Positions 18,341-27,894 of a stretch of 64,000 nt of DNA are shown in pieces; position 1 is the stretch's first letter; every line of letters begins with the position of its first letter. Source of the DNA: Streptomyces sp. Ag109_O5-10 (lineage in GTDB: Bacteria > Actinomycetota > Actinomycetes > Streptomycetales > Streptomycetaceae). The position numbers were made by a program, and so were the translations under genes. The DNA lies in contig NZ_FNTQ01000001.1 of the NCBI RefSeq assembly GCF_900105755.1, positions 868,001 through 932,000 of the forward strand, given 5' to 3'. A model generated the notes under the pieces. The model did no database searches, was not told the DNA's origin, and saw only the letters and a program-made list of their open reading frames with translations.

Positions 18341-18623
18341 CTTTTGGTCCTGGCGGCGGACGTCCGCGGCCCGGGCCACCCGCGCGCCGCATTCGACCGT
18401 CCGCCGGTCCGACCGCACCACCTTGACCGTGCTCCGTCCTCGTCCCCTCCACCGGGCGATCTCCGTCTCCCGGCGGGAACCCGGGGCCACGGCCCGGTCG
18501 TTGGAGGTCGTGAGAAGTTCATGAGAGTCCCTGCCGGGGGTGACTTCGCTCTCTCTTCGGCCAGGGGCCCGGGTGAACGGACCGGACGGGGGTTATCACG
18601 GAGCGGGAAGGGGGTGGTGGTCG

Positions 18624-19229
18624 GTGCGAGCGATCCGCGGCCTGTGGCGCTGGCGGCACAATCCGCTGCGCCGGACGACCGACCTCGCCGAGGCATGGGT
18701 GGCCCTGGCGGCACTGGTGCTGATCGTGGTGGCCGCGCCGGTGCTCGGCTCGTTCGTCGGGGCCGCCGCCCAGTCCAGCCTCCAGCGGTCGGTCCGGCAG
18801 CAGCAGCACGACCGGCACCTCGTCCTGGCCACGGTGGTGCGCAAGCTGGGCGGCGCCCCGGTGGAACCCGACCCCGACGCCACCAGCGCCCACGACCCCC
18901 GCAGCCGCGTCCTCGCCGACTGGACCGCGCCGGACGGCACCCGGCAGCACGGCCCGGTCCTGACGACCCTCAAATCCCCGCACAGGGGCGACCACTTCGA
19001 CGTCTGGACCGACCAGCAGGGGGTCATCACCGCCCGCCCGCTGGACGCCGTGACGGCGACGACGCACGCCGTGCTGGCCGGGTTCGGCGCGGCCCTGCTG
19101 ACCGCGGGGCTGGTCGACGGCATCAGACGGATGATCGTCTGGCGTATGGTCCGTCGCAGGTACGCACGGTGGGACCAGGCCTGGGACCGGGCCGGCCCGG
19201 ACTGGGGCAAGGCCGGGACGGGCAGCTGA
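18624..19229 (+). CDS. Rv1733c-like membrane protein
   Basis: 201 residues from a GTG at 18624 with AAGGGGG about 10 bases upstream. Motif near the start: LWRWRHNPLRRTTDLAEAW, then a membrane helix VALAALVLIVVAAPVLGSF. An extracytoplasmic domain follows, then a second helix (AVLAGFGAALLTAGLVDGI) and a basic tail. Two-helix proteins beginning WRWRxNPLRR are a widespread actinobacterial family including Mycobacterium tuberculosis Rv1733c; their function is unknown. Confidence 0.75.
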   Translation: MRAIRGLWRWRHNPLRRTTDLAEAWVALAALVLIVVAAPVLGSFVGAAAQSSLQRSVRQQQHDRHLVLATVVRKLGGAPVEPDPDATSAHDPRSRVLADWTAPDGTRQHGPVLTTLKSPHRGDHFDVWTDQQGVITARPLDAVTATTHAVLAGFGAALLTAGLVDGIRRMIVWRMVRRRYARWDQAWDRAGPDWGKAGTGS

Positions 19230-19404
19230 CGGCCTTTCCGTCTCTGGTCAACCCACCACCCCGGCGCACGCTACGGTGGACCGGCCGAAGCGCATTCGGC
19301 ATCGACCCGCGCGCGAGCGGACCGCAGGGGCCGGGCACCGTCCGCGGTGCGGCCCGCAGGGCGAGCGAGCGATCTGTACGACGAGGTGGGGGCACGGCAA
19401 CGCC

Positions 19405-21843
19405 ATGGCACAGGGCACGGTCCAGGTGACGCACACCGGCACATCGCGGTGGCGGCGCCGCACGGGTGAGTACGCGTCGCTCGCCGCCGCCCTGGAGGCC
19501 GCCGCCGACGGCGACGTCCTCACGGTCGCGCCCGGCACCTACCGGGAGAACCTCGTCGTCCAGCGGGCGGTGACACTGCGCGGGCCCGAGGGCTCGCCCG
19601 GTTCGGTGCGCATCGCCCCCGTGGACGGGGTCCCGCTCACCGTGCGCGCCTCGGCGGTCGTCCAGGACCTGCATGTCGAGGGTCAGGACGCCGCCGCGCC
19701 CGCGCTGCTGGTCGAGGAGGGCACCCCCGAACTGCTGGACGTGCGGATCGTCACCCGGTCCGCCGCCGGGATCGAGGTGCGCGGCGGCGCCCGGCCGACG
19801 GTTCGGCGGTGCACCGTGGACAACCCGGCGGGCATCGGCATCGCCGTACTCGACGGCGGCGGCGGGGTGTTCGAGGAGTGCGAGATCGTGGCGGCGGGCC
19901 AGGCGGGTGTGGCGGTCCGCGGCGGCGGCCGCCCGCGGCTCGACCGCTGCCGGGTGCACCACGCCTCGGGCGCCGGCCTGACCGCGACCGGAGAGAACTC
20001 CGCGCTGGAAGCGGTGGGTTGCGAGATCTACGAGGTGCGAGGCTCCGGCGTGCAGGTCACCGCGCGGGCGACGGCGCACCTCACCGACTGCGATGTGCAC
20101 CGCACCACCGCCGACGGGGTCACCCTCGACACGGACGCGGTGCTCACCCTCGCCGACTGCCGCATCCACGACATCCCGGAGAACGCGGTCGACCTGCGCT
20201 CGCGGTCGGTGCTGACGCTGACCCGGACGACCGTGCGTCAGTTCGGGCGCAACGGGCTGTCGGTGTGGGACCCGGGCACCCGCGTGGACGCGAACCAGTG
20301 CGAGATCTTCGACAGCACGGGCGACTATCCGGCGGTGTGGGTCAGCGACGGCGCCACCGTGGTCCTGGACTCCTGCCGGGTGCACGACGTGCCGGACGCC
20401 CTGTTCGTGCTGGACCGCGGCTCCCGCGCGGACGTCGTCGACAGCGACCTCTCCCAGGTGCGCAACACGGCGGTGTCGGTGAGCGACGGCGCCATCGCGC
20501 AGCTCGACGACTGCCGGATCCGGGACGCGGCCACCGGCGCCTGGTTCCGCGACCACGGCAGCGGCGGCACCCTCAGCAACTGCACGGTGGACGGCACCCA
20601 GACCGGCGTGATCGTCACCAAGGGCGCCGACCCCACCATCGAGCGCTGCACGGTCGACTCCCCGGCCGAGGCGGGTTTCTACGTGTCGGCGGGCGGTCGC
20701 GGCACCTTCCAGAACTGCCGGGTCACCGGCAGCGGCGGCTACGGCTTCCACGTGATCGACGGCTGCCGTACGACGCTGCGCAGGTGCCGTACGGAGCGGT
20801 GCGCGCGCGGGGGCTACGAGTTCGCGGACGGCGGTCCGGACGCCGGGTCGGGCGGCGGCCCGCTGGTGGAGGACTGCACCAGCGACGAGAGCGGCGGCCT
20901 GCGCCCGCCCGCGGCGCGCGAGACGGTCGTGCAGACCTCGCACCAGTCGACCGGCCTGCTGGGCGCGATCCCCGGCCAGCGCAGCACCGAGCAGGAACCG
21001 CTCCTCGCCCCCGCCGCGGCCCAGGAGCCGGCCCGGACCTCGAAGGCCGTGCTCGGTGAGCTCGACGCGCTGGTGGGCCTGGACAGCGTCAAGCGCGAGG
21101 TGCGTGCGCTGACCGACATGATCGAGGTCGGCCGGCGCCGCCAGCGGGCCGGGCTGAAGGCCGCCTCGGTCAAGCGGCACCTGGTGTTCACGGGCTCCCC
21201 CGGTACCGGCAAGACGACGGTCGCCCGCCTCTACGGGGAGATCCTCGCCTCCCTCGGGGTGCTGGAGAAGGGCCATCTGGTCGAGGTGTCCCGCGTCGAC
21301 CTGGTCGGCGAGCACATCGGCTCCACGGCGATCCGCACCCAGGAGGCGTTCCAGCGGGCCCACGGCGGGGTGCTGTTCATCGACGAGGCGTACGCGCTGT
21401 CGCCGGAGGACGCGGGGCGGGACTTCGGCAAGGAGGCCATCGACACGCTGGTGAAGCTGATGGAGGACCACCGGGACGCCGTGGTGGTGATCGTCGCGGG
21501 TTACACCGAGGAGATGGAGCGCTTCCTTTCGGTCAACCCCGGTGTGGCGTCGCGTTTCTCCCGGACCATCACCTTCAGCGACTACGGCCCGGACGAGTTG
21601 CTGCGGATCGTGGAGCAGCAGGCCGACGAGCACGAGTACCGGCTGGCTCCGGGTGCCTCGGACGCGTTGCTGAAGTACTTCACGGTGCTCCCGAAGGGCC
21701 CCGCCTTCGGCAACGGCCGTACCGCCCGGCAGACCTTCGAGGCGATGGTGGAGCGGCACGCGAGCCGGGTCGCCCAGCTCGCCGACCCGACCACCGACGA
21801 CCTCACGCTGCTGTACCCGGAGGACCTGCCCGAACTCGGCTGA
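19405..21843 (+). CDS. Right-handed beta-helix / AAA+ ATPase fusion protein
   Basis: 812 residues in two parts. Residues about 20-510 are a right-handed parallel beta-helix made of around twenty repeats of about 23 residues (such as LTDCDVHRTTADGVTLDTDA and LADCRIHDIPENAVDLRS), the fold of carbohydrate-binding or pectate-lyase-like proteins. After a linker (SHQSTGLLGAIPG) a CbxX/CfqX-type AAA+ domain begins ELDALVGLDSVKREVRALTD. It has Walker A FTGSPGTGKTT, Walker B GGVLFIDEAYAL and the arginine-finger region NPGVASRFSRTITF. This ATPase type resembles the C-terminal domain of EccA of type VII secretion. The ATG at 19405 is preferred to one 43 codons earlier that lacks homology. It probably remodels a partner bound through the helix domain; the partner is unknown. 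Confidence 0.88.
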   Translation: MAQGTVQVTHTGTSRWRRRTGEYASLAAALEAAADGDVLTVAPGTYRENLVVQRAVTLRGPEGSPGSVRIAPVDGVPLTVRASAVVQDLHVEGQDAAAPALLVEEGTPELLDVRIVTRSAAGIEVRGGARPTVRRCTVDNPAGIGIAVLDGGGGVFEECEIVAAGQAGVAVRGGGRPRLDRCRVHHASGAGLTATGENSALEAVGCEIYEVRGSGVQVTARATAHLTDCDVHRTTADGVTLDTDAVLTLADCRIHDIPENAVDLRSRSVLTLTRTTVRQFGRNGLSVWDPGTRVDANQCEIFDSTGDYPAVWVSDGATVVLDSCRVHDVPDALFVLDRGSRADVVDSDLSQVRNTAVSVSDGAIAQLDDCRIRDAATGAWFRDHGSGGTLSNCTVDGTQTGVIVTKGADPTIERCTVDSPAEAGFYVSAGGRGTFQNCRVTGSGGYGFHVIDGCRTTLRRCRTERCARGGYEFADGGPDAGSGGGPLVEDCTSDESGGLRPPAARETVVQTSHQSTGLLGAIPGQRSTEQEPLLAPAAAQEPARTSKAVLGELDALVGLDSVKREVRALTDMIEVGRRRQRAGLKAASVKRHLVFTGSPGTGKTTVARLYGEILASLGVLEKGHLVEVSRVDLVGEHIGSTAIRTQEAFQRAHGGVLFIDEAYALSPEDAGRDFGKEAIDTLVKLMEDHRDAVVVIVAGYTEEMERFLSVNPGVASRFSRTITFSDYGPDELLRIVEQQADEHEYRLAPGASDALLKYFTVLPKGPAFGNGRTARQTFEAMVERHASRVAQLADPTTDDLTLLYPEDLPELG

Positions 21844-24189
21844 TCAGCGGCCCGGTTGCGCCCGCTGTTCGGGCAGCTCCGGGCGCAGCCGGGCCAGCAG
21901 CCGCCGCCGTTCCTCGGCGAAGGCCGGGTCCGCCTGGTAGTCGGAGTGGCCCAGGATCGGCGCCGGGAGCGGGTACCCGGGGGTGCGGCCGTAGGCGAGG
22001 GGGTCCTTCAGGGGCGGGTGGTCGACCTCGGGGCCGTCGGCCTCGGGGATCCGGACCGGGCCGCCGATCGGGTCGGTGAGACGGTAGAGGTTGCGCCAGC
22101 AGGCGACCTCGCGGTGCAGGGAGCCGAGTTCGGCGGGGCCGAAGTGGGCCGGGAACCAGCGGCCGTACAGCCGCTCCAGCGGTGAGCCGTACGTCAGCAG
22201 GGCGACCCGGCCGCGGACCGACGGGGTCAGTTGCCAGGCGGCCGCGGCGGCGAGGACGCTGCCCTGGGAGTGCCCGGAGATGACCAGCCGGCCGCCGGTG
22301 CGGCGGGTCCAGGTGGCCATCCGCCAGGTCAGGTCGGGGACGGCACGCTCGGCGTAGCAGGGTGGGGCGAAGGGGTGGGCGGCGCGCGGCCAGAAGGTGC
22401 CGACGTCCCAGAGGATGCCGATGGTGCGCCGCGCGGAGGCGTCCTTGTAGGCGCGCCGGCCCCAGGTGACGAAGAGTATGAAGCCGAGCCCGACCAGCCA
22501 GGAGCCGAGCGCCTGCGAGGTCTGGGCCGCGCCGTGCACCAGGGGGTACGTCCGGTCGGCCGCCGTGTCCGGGGTCTTTCCGGTGGCCAGTGCGCCCACC
22601 AGCGCCCCGGCGCCCAGCACCAGCGTGGCGGCGCACAGCACGGTCATCACGTACGGCGCCCGGTCGGTGAGCCCGGCCCTGGCCCGGACCCGGGCGATAC
22701 GGCGGCTGCGGGCCGAGTCCTCCGGCTCCCCGGGGTGTCCGAGGGCGACGGCGGCACGCTCCGTGCGGCCGAGCCGCGAGGTGTGCCAGGACAGCCGGGC
22801 GACCGCGGCGAGCAGCACCACGAGTACCGGCGGGATCACCGACGCCTGCCAGGTCAGCAGTACCGGCGGTCCGGGAATGGAAGTGCCGGTGCCGTCCAGC
22901 CAGTCGGAGAACCGCTGGGCGACCCCGCCCGAGATCACCCCGCCGAGCGCACAGGCGAGCAGCGCGACCGCGGGCCCGCCGAGGCCGCGCATCGCGGCGC
23001 GCGCGTCGGGCAGCCGGCGGTGCAGGTCGTGGGCGACGGCGGCGAGGACGATCACCAGCGCGCCCTGGGACAGGGCCAGACCGCCGAAGGCGGTGTCCCC
23101 GGCGAGCCGCCCCGCGGAGTGCCACCCCGGCCGGGACCAGCCGGCGTACAGCGCCGCGAGCACCAGCAGGGCGAGCGCGCCGAGCGGCAGGCGTCGTACG
23201 AGGTGCCGGTCGAGTTCCTGGTCGACGAGGTTCTCGCTGCGGCCCCGGCGGCACACCACCCACACCACGGCGAAGGCCCCGGCGACGAGCGCACCGGTCA
23301 GCAGCCACCCGGTCGTGTCCAGTACGGCGGCCCCGCCCGGCCCGCGGTCGAAGGCCGCCGCCGGTGCGAGGACCGCGGCGGCGACGGTGAGCAGGCCCGC
23401 CGCGGTGTGCGCGGCACGCAGCCGGGCGACCAGTCGGCGCCCGTACCAGAAGCCGGGGCTGCCGAGGGAAGTGTGGCCGGGCTCCGGGTCGTTGGCCATG
23501 GGCCGGGTGGACTCGTAGGCGCTCCAGGTGCGGTGGGAGAGGTACCAGAGCAGGCCGGTCAGGGCGGTGGGGACCAGGGCCGCCAGGGCGAGCCTGCGTC
23601 CGGGGGCGCTCCACCAGCCGCCGTCGGAGCCGGCCGGTGACAGGAAACCGAGCCAGGTGTGCCGGCGGGCGCAGGCCGTGACGCCCGCGCACTGTCAGGC
23701 GGCGAGGTCCAGGGCGACCTCGCAGGCGGCGGCCGTCAGTAACACCGTGAGGGTGAGCCCGGCGAGCCGGACCACCAGGCCGTAGAAGCGCACGGTGCGC
23801 GGCCGGTCCTCGGCGGCGGGGCGCATCCAGTGGGCGAGGTTGACCACCATGAACGGCAGAAGCAGCAGCCACAGTGCGCGGGAGGCGTTGCCCGAGGTGA
23901 GGTTGCACCAGACGTACGCCTCGGGCACGGTGCGGTCGCGGTAGTCGCCGGGCCGGGACTCGGCGTCGACGTCCTCGGCGCGCCGGAAGACGGCGGCGGT
24001 GTCGTCGCCGGTGATCCGCACCGTGCGCGGGTCGTCGAGCATCTTCCCGGGCGTGGTGCCGCCGACCCCGTGGACCAGGAGCTCCAGGTCGATCTCCGGT
24101 GCGGCCGGCGGGCCGGCCGGGCCGGGCTTCGCGGTCGTGGGCCGCCCGGCGGGGTCGCCGCCGGTGGCGATGTCCTGCGCGCGTTCCAC
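21844..24189 (-). pseudogene. Large membrane hydrolase-like protein split by one in-frame TGA
   Basis: One frame runs from a GTG at 24189 (SD GGGGGAAG) to the stop at 21844, about 780 codons, interrupted only by TGA at 23695-23697. Before the stop, about 164 residues include ELLVHGVGGTTPGKMLDDPR and two membrane helices. After it the frame stays open (QCAGVTACARRHTWLGFLSP) through several more helices and a C-terminal alpha/beta-hydrolase-like segment with the nucleophile elbow LVISGHSQGSVLAAA. The expected residue at the stop is probably Trp (TGG to TGA). A second ATG at 23499 could restart a 551-residue membrane protein. It is divergent from the DeoR gene and abuts the AAA+ gene tail to tail. 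Confidence 0.75.
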
Positions 24190-24326
24190 TCTTCTCGCAC
24201 TTCCCCCGTGACGCACCGATGGTCTGTGTCCGTGCGGGTCCCAGGATCGCCGATTCCGGTGTGACGCACACCACTCGTCACGGAATCTCCCCGTGGTGCG
24301 TGACGCCCAGTGCGACACATGGTGTC

Positions 24327-24339
24327 CACATGACATGTG
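24327..24339. promoter_or_regulatory. 13-bp perfect palindrome between DeoR gene and membrane hydrolase
   Basis: CACATGACATGTG is CACATG-A-CATGTG, a perfect odd palindrome. Outside it, GTGTC at 24322-24326 faces GACAC at 24346-24350. It lies about 140 bases from each divergent start in a 293-base gap with no other feature I can support. It may be an operator for the DeoR regulator at 24483 or another protein. Confidence 0.4.
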
Positions 24340-24482
24340 TGCGCGGACACAGGGAGTGGCGCAACCTGCGCGGTCCCGTGAAAGGATGGGGCGCCCGTGC
24401 ACCGGAGCCGGACGGAATGTCCTGGTCGGGGCCGGTACGCGGGGCGTGTCGGACGGCTTGAGGCGAGAGGACCGGAGCGTAC

Positions 24483-25301
24483 GTGAGTGAGAACCAGAAC
24501 CTCCTCGCGGAGCAGCGCCGCGCCCTGATCCTGGACGAGGTCCGGCGCCGGGGCGGCGTACGCGTCAACGAACTGACCCGCAAGCTCGGTGTGTCGGACA
24601 TGACGGTCCGCCGGGACCTGGACGCGCTGGCCCGCCAGGGTGTGCTGGAGAAGGTGCACGGCGGTGCGGTGCCGGTGGTCGAGGCGAGCACGCACGAGCC
24701 GGGTTTCGAGGCCAAGTCGGGGCTGGAGCTGACCGCCAAGGAGGACATCGCCCGGGCCGCCGCCGAACTGGTCGTGCCGGGTGCGGCGATCGCCCTGTCC
24801 GGCGGTACGACGACGTACGCGCTGGCGCATCACCTCCTGGAGGTCCCCGACCTGACCGTGGTGACGAACTCGGTGCGGGTCGCGGACGTCTTCCACGCCG
24901 CCCAGCGCGTCGCCGGGCAGCGCCAGGGCGCGGCGACGGTGGTCCTGACCGGCGGGGTGCGCACCCCGTCCGACTCCCTCGTGGGACCGGTGGCCGACCA
25001 GGCGATCGCGGCGCTCCACTTCGACCTGCTCTTCCTCGGCGTGCACGGCATATCGACCGAGGCCGGCCTCTCCACACCGAACCTCGCGGAGGCGGAGACC
25101 AACCGCCGCCTGGTGCAGTCGGCCCGGCGGGTCGTGGTGGTCGCCGACCACACCAAGTGGGGCACGGTGGGCCTGAGTTCGTTCGCCAAGCTGGAGCAGG
25201 TCGACACGCTGGTCACGGACGCGGGGCTGCCCTCCGACGCGCGTGCGGAGATCTCGGAGCATCTGCGCCGGCTGGTGGTGGCGGGCGAGGCGGAGGCCTG
25301 A
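24483..25301 (+). CDS. DeoR-family transcriptional regulator
   Basis: 272 residues. N-terminal DeoR helix-turn-helix VRVNELTRKLGVSDMTVRRD (residues about 26-45), followed by the sugar-phosphate sensor domain with IALSGGTTTYALA, VLTGGVRTPSDSLVGP and LGVHGISTEAGLSTPN. Family members repress sugar or polyol catabolic genes and release DNA on binding a phosphorylated sugar. The GTG at 24483 gives the usual short lead before the helix-turn-helix. No sugar genes lie next to it, so its target may be elsewhere or the divergent hydrolase. Confidence 0.93.
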   Translation: MSENQNLLAEQRRALILDEVRRRGGVRVNELTRKLGVSDMTVRRDLDALARQGVLEKVHGGAVPVVEASTHEPGFEAKSGLELTAKEDIARAAAELVVPGAAIALSGGTTTYALAHHLLEVPDLTVVTNSVRVADVFHAAQRVAGQRQGAATVVLTGGVRTPSDSLVGPVADQAIAALHFDLLFLGVHGISTEAGLSTPNLAEAETNRRLVQSARRVVVVADHTKWGTVGLSSFAKLEQVDTLVTDAGLPSDARAEISEHLRRLVVAGEAEA

Positions 25302-25389
25302 TCGCGCCGGCGGTACAGACATCTGACGGCCCGCCAGTTATCGTGGCCGAGCCGGTCAACCGCCTTTCCGGTCAAGGGGGTTCTCTTCC

Positions 25390-25860
25390 ATGGCACGCCG
25401 TCTGCGCCCCGTGGGGCTCGACTTCGTCGAGACCGCGCCCGTACGCCTGGTCTTCGCGCAGGAGATGTCCGCACCGCCCGGGCGGGTCTTTCACGCGCTC
25501 AACGACGACGTACCGGGCTGGGCGGAGTGGTTCGACGCGGTGACCCACGCCGAGTCGGTCGACGACGGTGCCGGGCGCGACATCCGGCTCAAGGGCGGCG
25601 GGCGGTTCCGGGAGACGGTCATCGCGGCCAAGGAGGCGGAGGTGTACGCCTACCGGGTGGACCTGACCAACGCGCCCGGCGCGCACGCCATCGCGGAGGA
25701 GTGGCGGCTCGTCCCGTCCGGCGGCGGCACCCGCGTGCAGTGGACCTTCGCCGTGGACGGCACGGCACCGTTCCGTCTCGTGGTCAGGGCGGCACGTGCC
25801 GGGCTCGGCCGGGCGTTCCGGGGCGCGGTCGTCGAACTGGACCGGCGCCTGTCCGGGTAG
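25390..25860 (+). CDS. SRPBCC (START-like) family protein
   Basis: A 156-residue polyketide-cyclase/START-like fold protein: FAQEMSAPPGRVFHALNDDV, the WxxWFDAV segment after it, EEWRLVPSGGGTRVQWTF and a long C-terminal helix FRGAVVELDRRLSG. The ATG at 25390 follows AAGGGGG at a good distance. Such proteins bind small hydrophobic ligands; no catalytic residues can be assigned. It converges with the Cds1-like gene with a 4-base gap. Confidence 0.8.
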   Translation: MARRLRPVGLDFVETAPVRLVFAQEMSAPPGRVFHALNDDVPGWAEWFDAVTHAESVDDGAGRDIRLKGGGRFRETVIAAKEAEVYAYRVDLTNAPGAHAIAEEWRLVPSGGGTRVQWTFAVDGTAPFRLVVRAARAGLGRAFRGAVVELDRRLSG

Positions 25861-25864
25861 TGCC

Positions 25865-26989
25865 TCAGCCGGGCCAGACCCCCGTCTCCAGCAGCGAGTC
25901 GATCGCCGCCGCGTACGGCGCGACGTCCAGGCCCTGTTCGGCGAGCCAGGCGTCCGAGTAGTACTTGTCGAGGTACCGGTCCCCCGGGTCGCACAGCAGG
26001 GTAACCACGCTGCCCTGCCGTCCCTCGGCCACCAATTCGGCGACGATCTTCAGCGCACTCCACAGCCCGGTCCCGGTCGACCCGCCGGCCTTCCGCCCGA
26101 TCGCGCGCTCCAGGGCCCGCACCGCGGCCACGCTCGCCGCGTCCGGCACCTTCATCATGCGGTCGACGGCCCCCGGTACGAAGCTCGGCTCCATCCGTGG
26201 GCGCCCGATGCCCTCGATGCGGGACCCACAGTCGCAGGTGACGTCCGGATCGCCGGTGGTCCAGCCGTCGAAGAAGCAGGAGTTTTCGGGGTCGGCGACA
26301 CAGATCCGGGTGTCGCGCTGGGTGTAGTGGACGTAGCGCGCGAGCGTCGCGGACGTGCCCCCGGTGCCCGCCGTGGCGACGATCCAGGCCGGTTCCGGGA
26401 ACCGCTCCAACTCCAGCTGGCGGAAGATGGATTCGGCGATGTTGTTGTTGCCGCGCCAGTCCGTGGCCCGTTCGGCGTAGGTGAACTGGTCCATGTAGTG
26501 GCCGCCGGTCTCCACCGCCAGGCGCGCGGACTCCTCGTACATCTTCCGGGAGTCGTCCACGAAGTGGCACTGGCCGCCGTGGAATTCGATGAGCCGGCAC
26601 TTCTCGGCGCTGGTGGTGCGCGGCATGACGGCGATGAAGGGCACGCCGATGAGCTTGGCGAAATACGCCTCGGAGACGGCCGTCGAGCCGCTGGACGCCT
26701 CGATCACCGGGCGGTCCGGCCGGATCCAGCCATTGCACACGCCGTACAGGAAGAGCGAGCGGGCCAGCCGGTGCTTGAGACTTCCCGTCGGGTGCGTCGA
26801 CTCGTCCTTGAGGTAGAGGTCGATGCCCCAGGCCTCGGGCAGCGGGAAGCGCAGCAGGTGCGTGTCCGCCGAGCGGTTCGCGTCCGCCTGGACCTTGCGG
26901 ACGGCCTCTTTGAGCCAGTCGCGGTAGACGGCGTCGCTGCGGTCGACGTCGAGGGTGGCGCCGGGCCGGATCTGCGGGGTGGTGCTCAC
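25865..26989 (-). CDS. PLP-dependent cysteine synthase family protein, Cds1-like
   Basis: 374 residues of the fold-type II PLP family. PLP Lys in [15 protein letters not shown], cofactor-phosphate loop [19 protein letters not shown], substrate loop [20 protein letters not shown], and a C-terminal Ser-type loop [16 protein letters not shown]. The long N-terminal part and the [20 protein letters not shown] stretch resemble Mycobacterium Cds1 (Rv3684), an L-cysteine desulfhydrase that releases H2S, rather than the biosynthetic CysK/CysM. A role in cysteine degradation or H2S production is therefore likely but inferred. A 17-bp palindrome lies about 100 bases upstream. Confidence 0.82.
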   Translation of the reverse strand: MSTTPQIRPGATLDVDRSDAVYRDWLKEAVRKVQADANRSADTHLLRFPLPEAWGIDLYLKDESTHPTGSLKHRLARSLFLYGVCNGWIRPDRPVIEASSGSTAVSEAYFAKLIGVPFIAVMPRTTSAEKCRLIEFHGGQCHFVDDSRKMYEESARLAVETGGHYMDQFTYAERATDWRGNNNIAESIFRQLELERFPEPAWIVATAGTGGTSATLARYVHYTQRDTRICVADPENSCFFDGWTTGDPDVTCDCGSRIEGIGRPRMEPSFVPGAVDRMMKVPDAASVAAVRALERAIGRKAGGSTGTGLWSALKIVAELVAEGRQGSVVTLLCDPGDRYLDKYYSDAWLAEQGLDVAPYAAAIDSLLETGVWPG

Positions 26990-27357
26990 GGCGGGACTCC
27001 TTACGCTTCGCGCCGACGGCGCCCGAACGCAGCCGACGCACCGATCATAGACACCTTCCGCACGCCCCTCACCTGCATAAACGCATCTTTGAGCGCCTCA
27101 AAGGCACCCCTGGGGGACAGCGCCGGACAGTGGCGCGAACCCTTCGGGGGCGCACGGCGGCGAATGCTCCGAGCGCCCCCCGTCCGGTGCCCCGTGCGCA
27201 CTGGTGCTCCACGCCGGAGGCGGGCAGACTGCCACCGGACGGGACGAACGTCCCGAACGGGGGCGCACACTGGACCACGAAACGAGCCGGAGCGCGCCGG
27301 ACCGGGGCCACAAGCCTGCGGACGGCGGCCGACGTACTCGAAAAGGGGCGGGGCAGG
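26990..27357. promoter_or_regulatory. 368-base gene-free gap with a 17-bp palindrome at 27087-27103
   Basis: The gap separates the divergent Cds1-like gene and the small gene at 27358. It contains CTTTGAG-CGC-CTCAAAG (27087-27103), 7-bp arms perfect with a 3-base centre, about 98 bases upstream of the Cds1-like start. It is a fair candidate operator. Reading frames through the rest are not supported by codon use. Confidence 0.4.
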
Positions 27358-27681
27358 ATGGCGGAGCCGGAGTTCACGGCGACGGGCGTGCGGATCGACA
27401 AGCGGCTGCGTTCGCTCACCCGGGCCGGGCAGGTCCGGATAAGGGACGGCAGGCTGCAGTTGCTCACGAGCTACGGCAGCGAGATCGACAGCGCGCCCGT
27501 CCAGGCGGTACGGGCCTCGAAGCCGTGGTTCGCGTCGGAGGACCGGGCCCTGGCCGACCTCAACGGCCAGCGCTACTCACTCACCCTCGGTGACCACGAC
27601 CCGGCGCCGGGCGAGCCGGGACCGCCGGCCGCGCGCCGCTTCATCGAGGCGGTACGGCGGGCCGCGGGGCGTGATCACTGA
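27358..27681 (+). CDS. Small conserved-looking hypothetical protein
   Basis: 107 residues starting MAEPEFTATGVRIDKRLRSL at 27358 with GGGGCAGG just upstream. It is hydrophilic, without membrane helix or Cys pair, and ends in a helix RRFIEAVRRAAGRDH. Codon use is typical for a coding gene. I do not recognise a family. The open frame extends to 27130 without homology-like content. No clear link to its neighbours. Confidence 0.55.
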   Translation: MAEPEFTATGVRIDKRLRSLTRAGQVRIRDGRLQLLTSYGSEIDSAPVQAVRASKPWFASEDRALADLNGQRYSLTLGDHDPAPGEPGPPAARRFIEAVRRAAGRDH

Positions 27682-27894
27682 ACCGCACCGACCTGCGGGC
27701 GTGACCGCCGGACCACGGCGAGTTGCGGGACCGAACGCACTGGGTCACGCTTGTCTCACGTCACTCTGGGTTTACCGGCGATAACGCTTCGAAGCAGTCC
27801 GCCGGCCACGACAGCAGGCGGCCCCATGGACGGCGGCGCGCTGCTGGATCCGTTCTCCGTGTTCTTCCGGACCTCACGTCGGGGAGTCGCAGTC

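Noticed and set aside
18356..18367. 12-bp palindrome GCGGACGTCCGC after the MOSC gene
   Set aside because: A short GC palindrome is expected by chance in this DNA and it is not placed like an operator or terminator.
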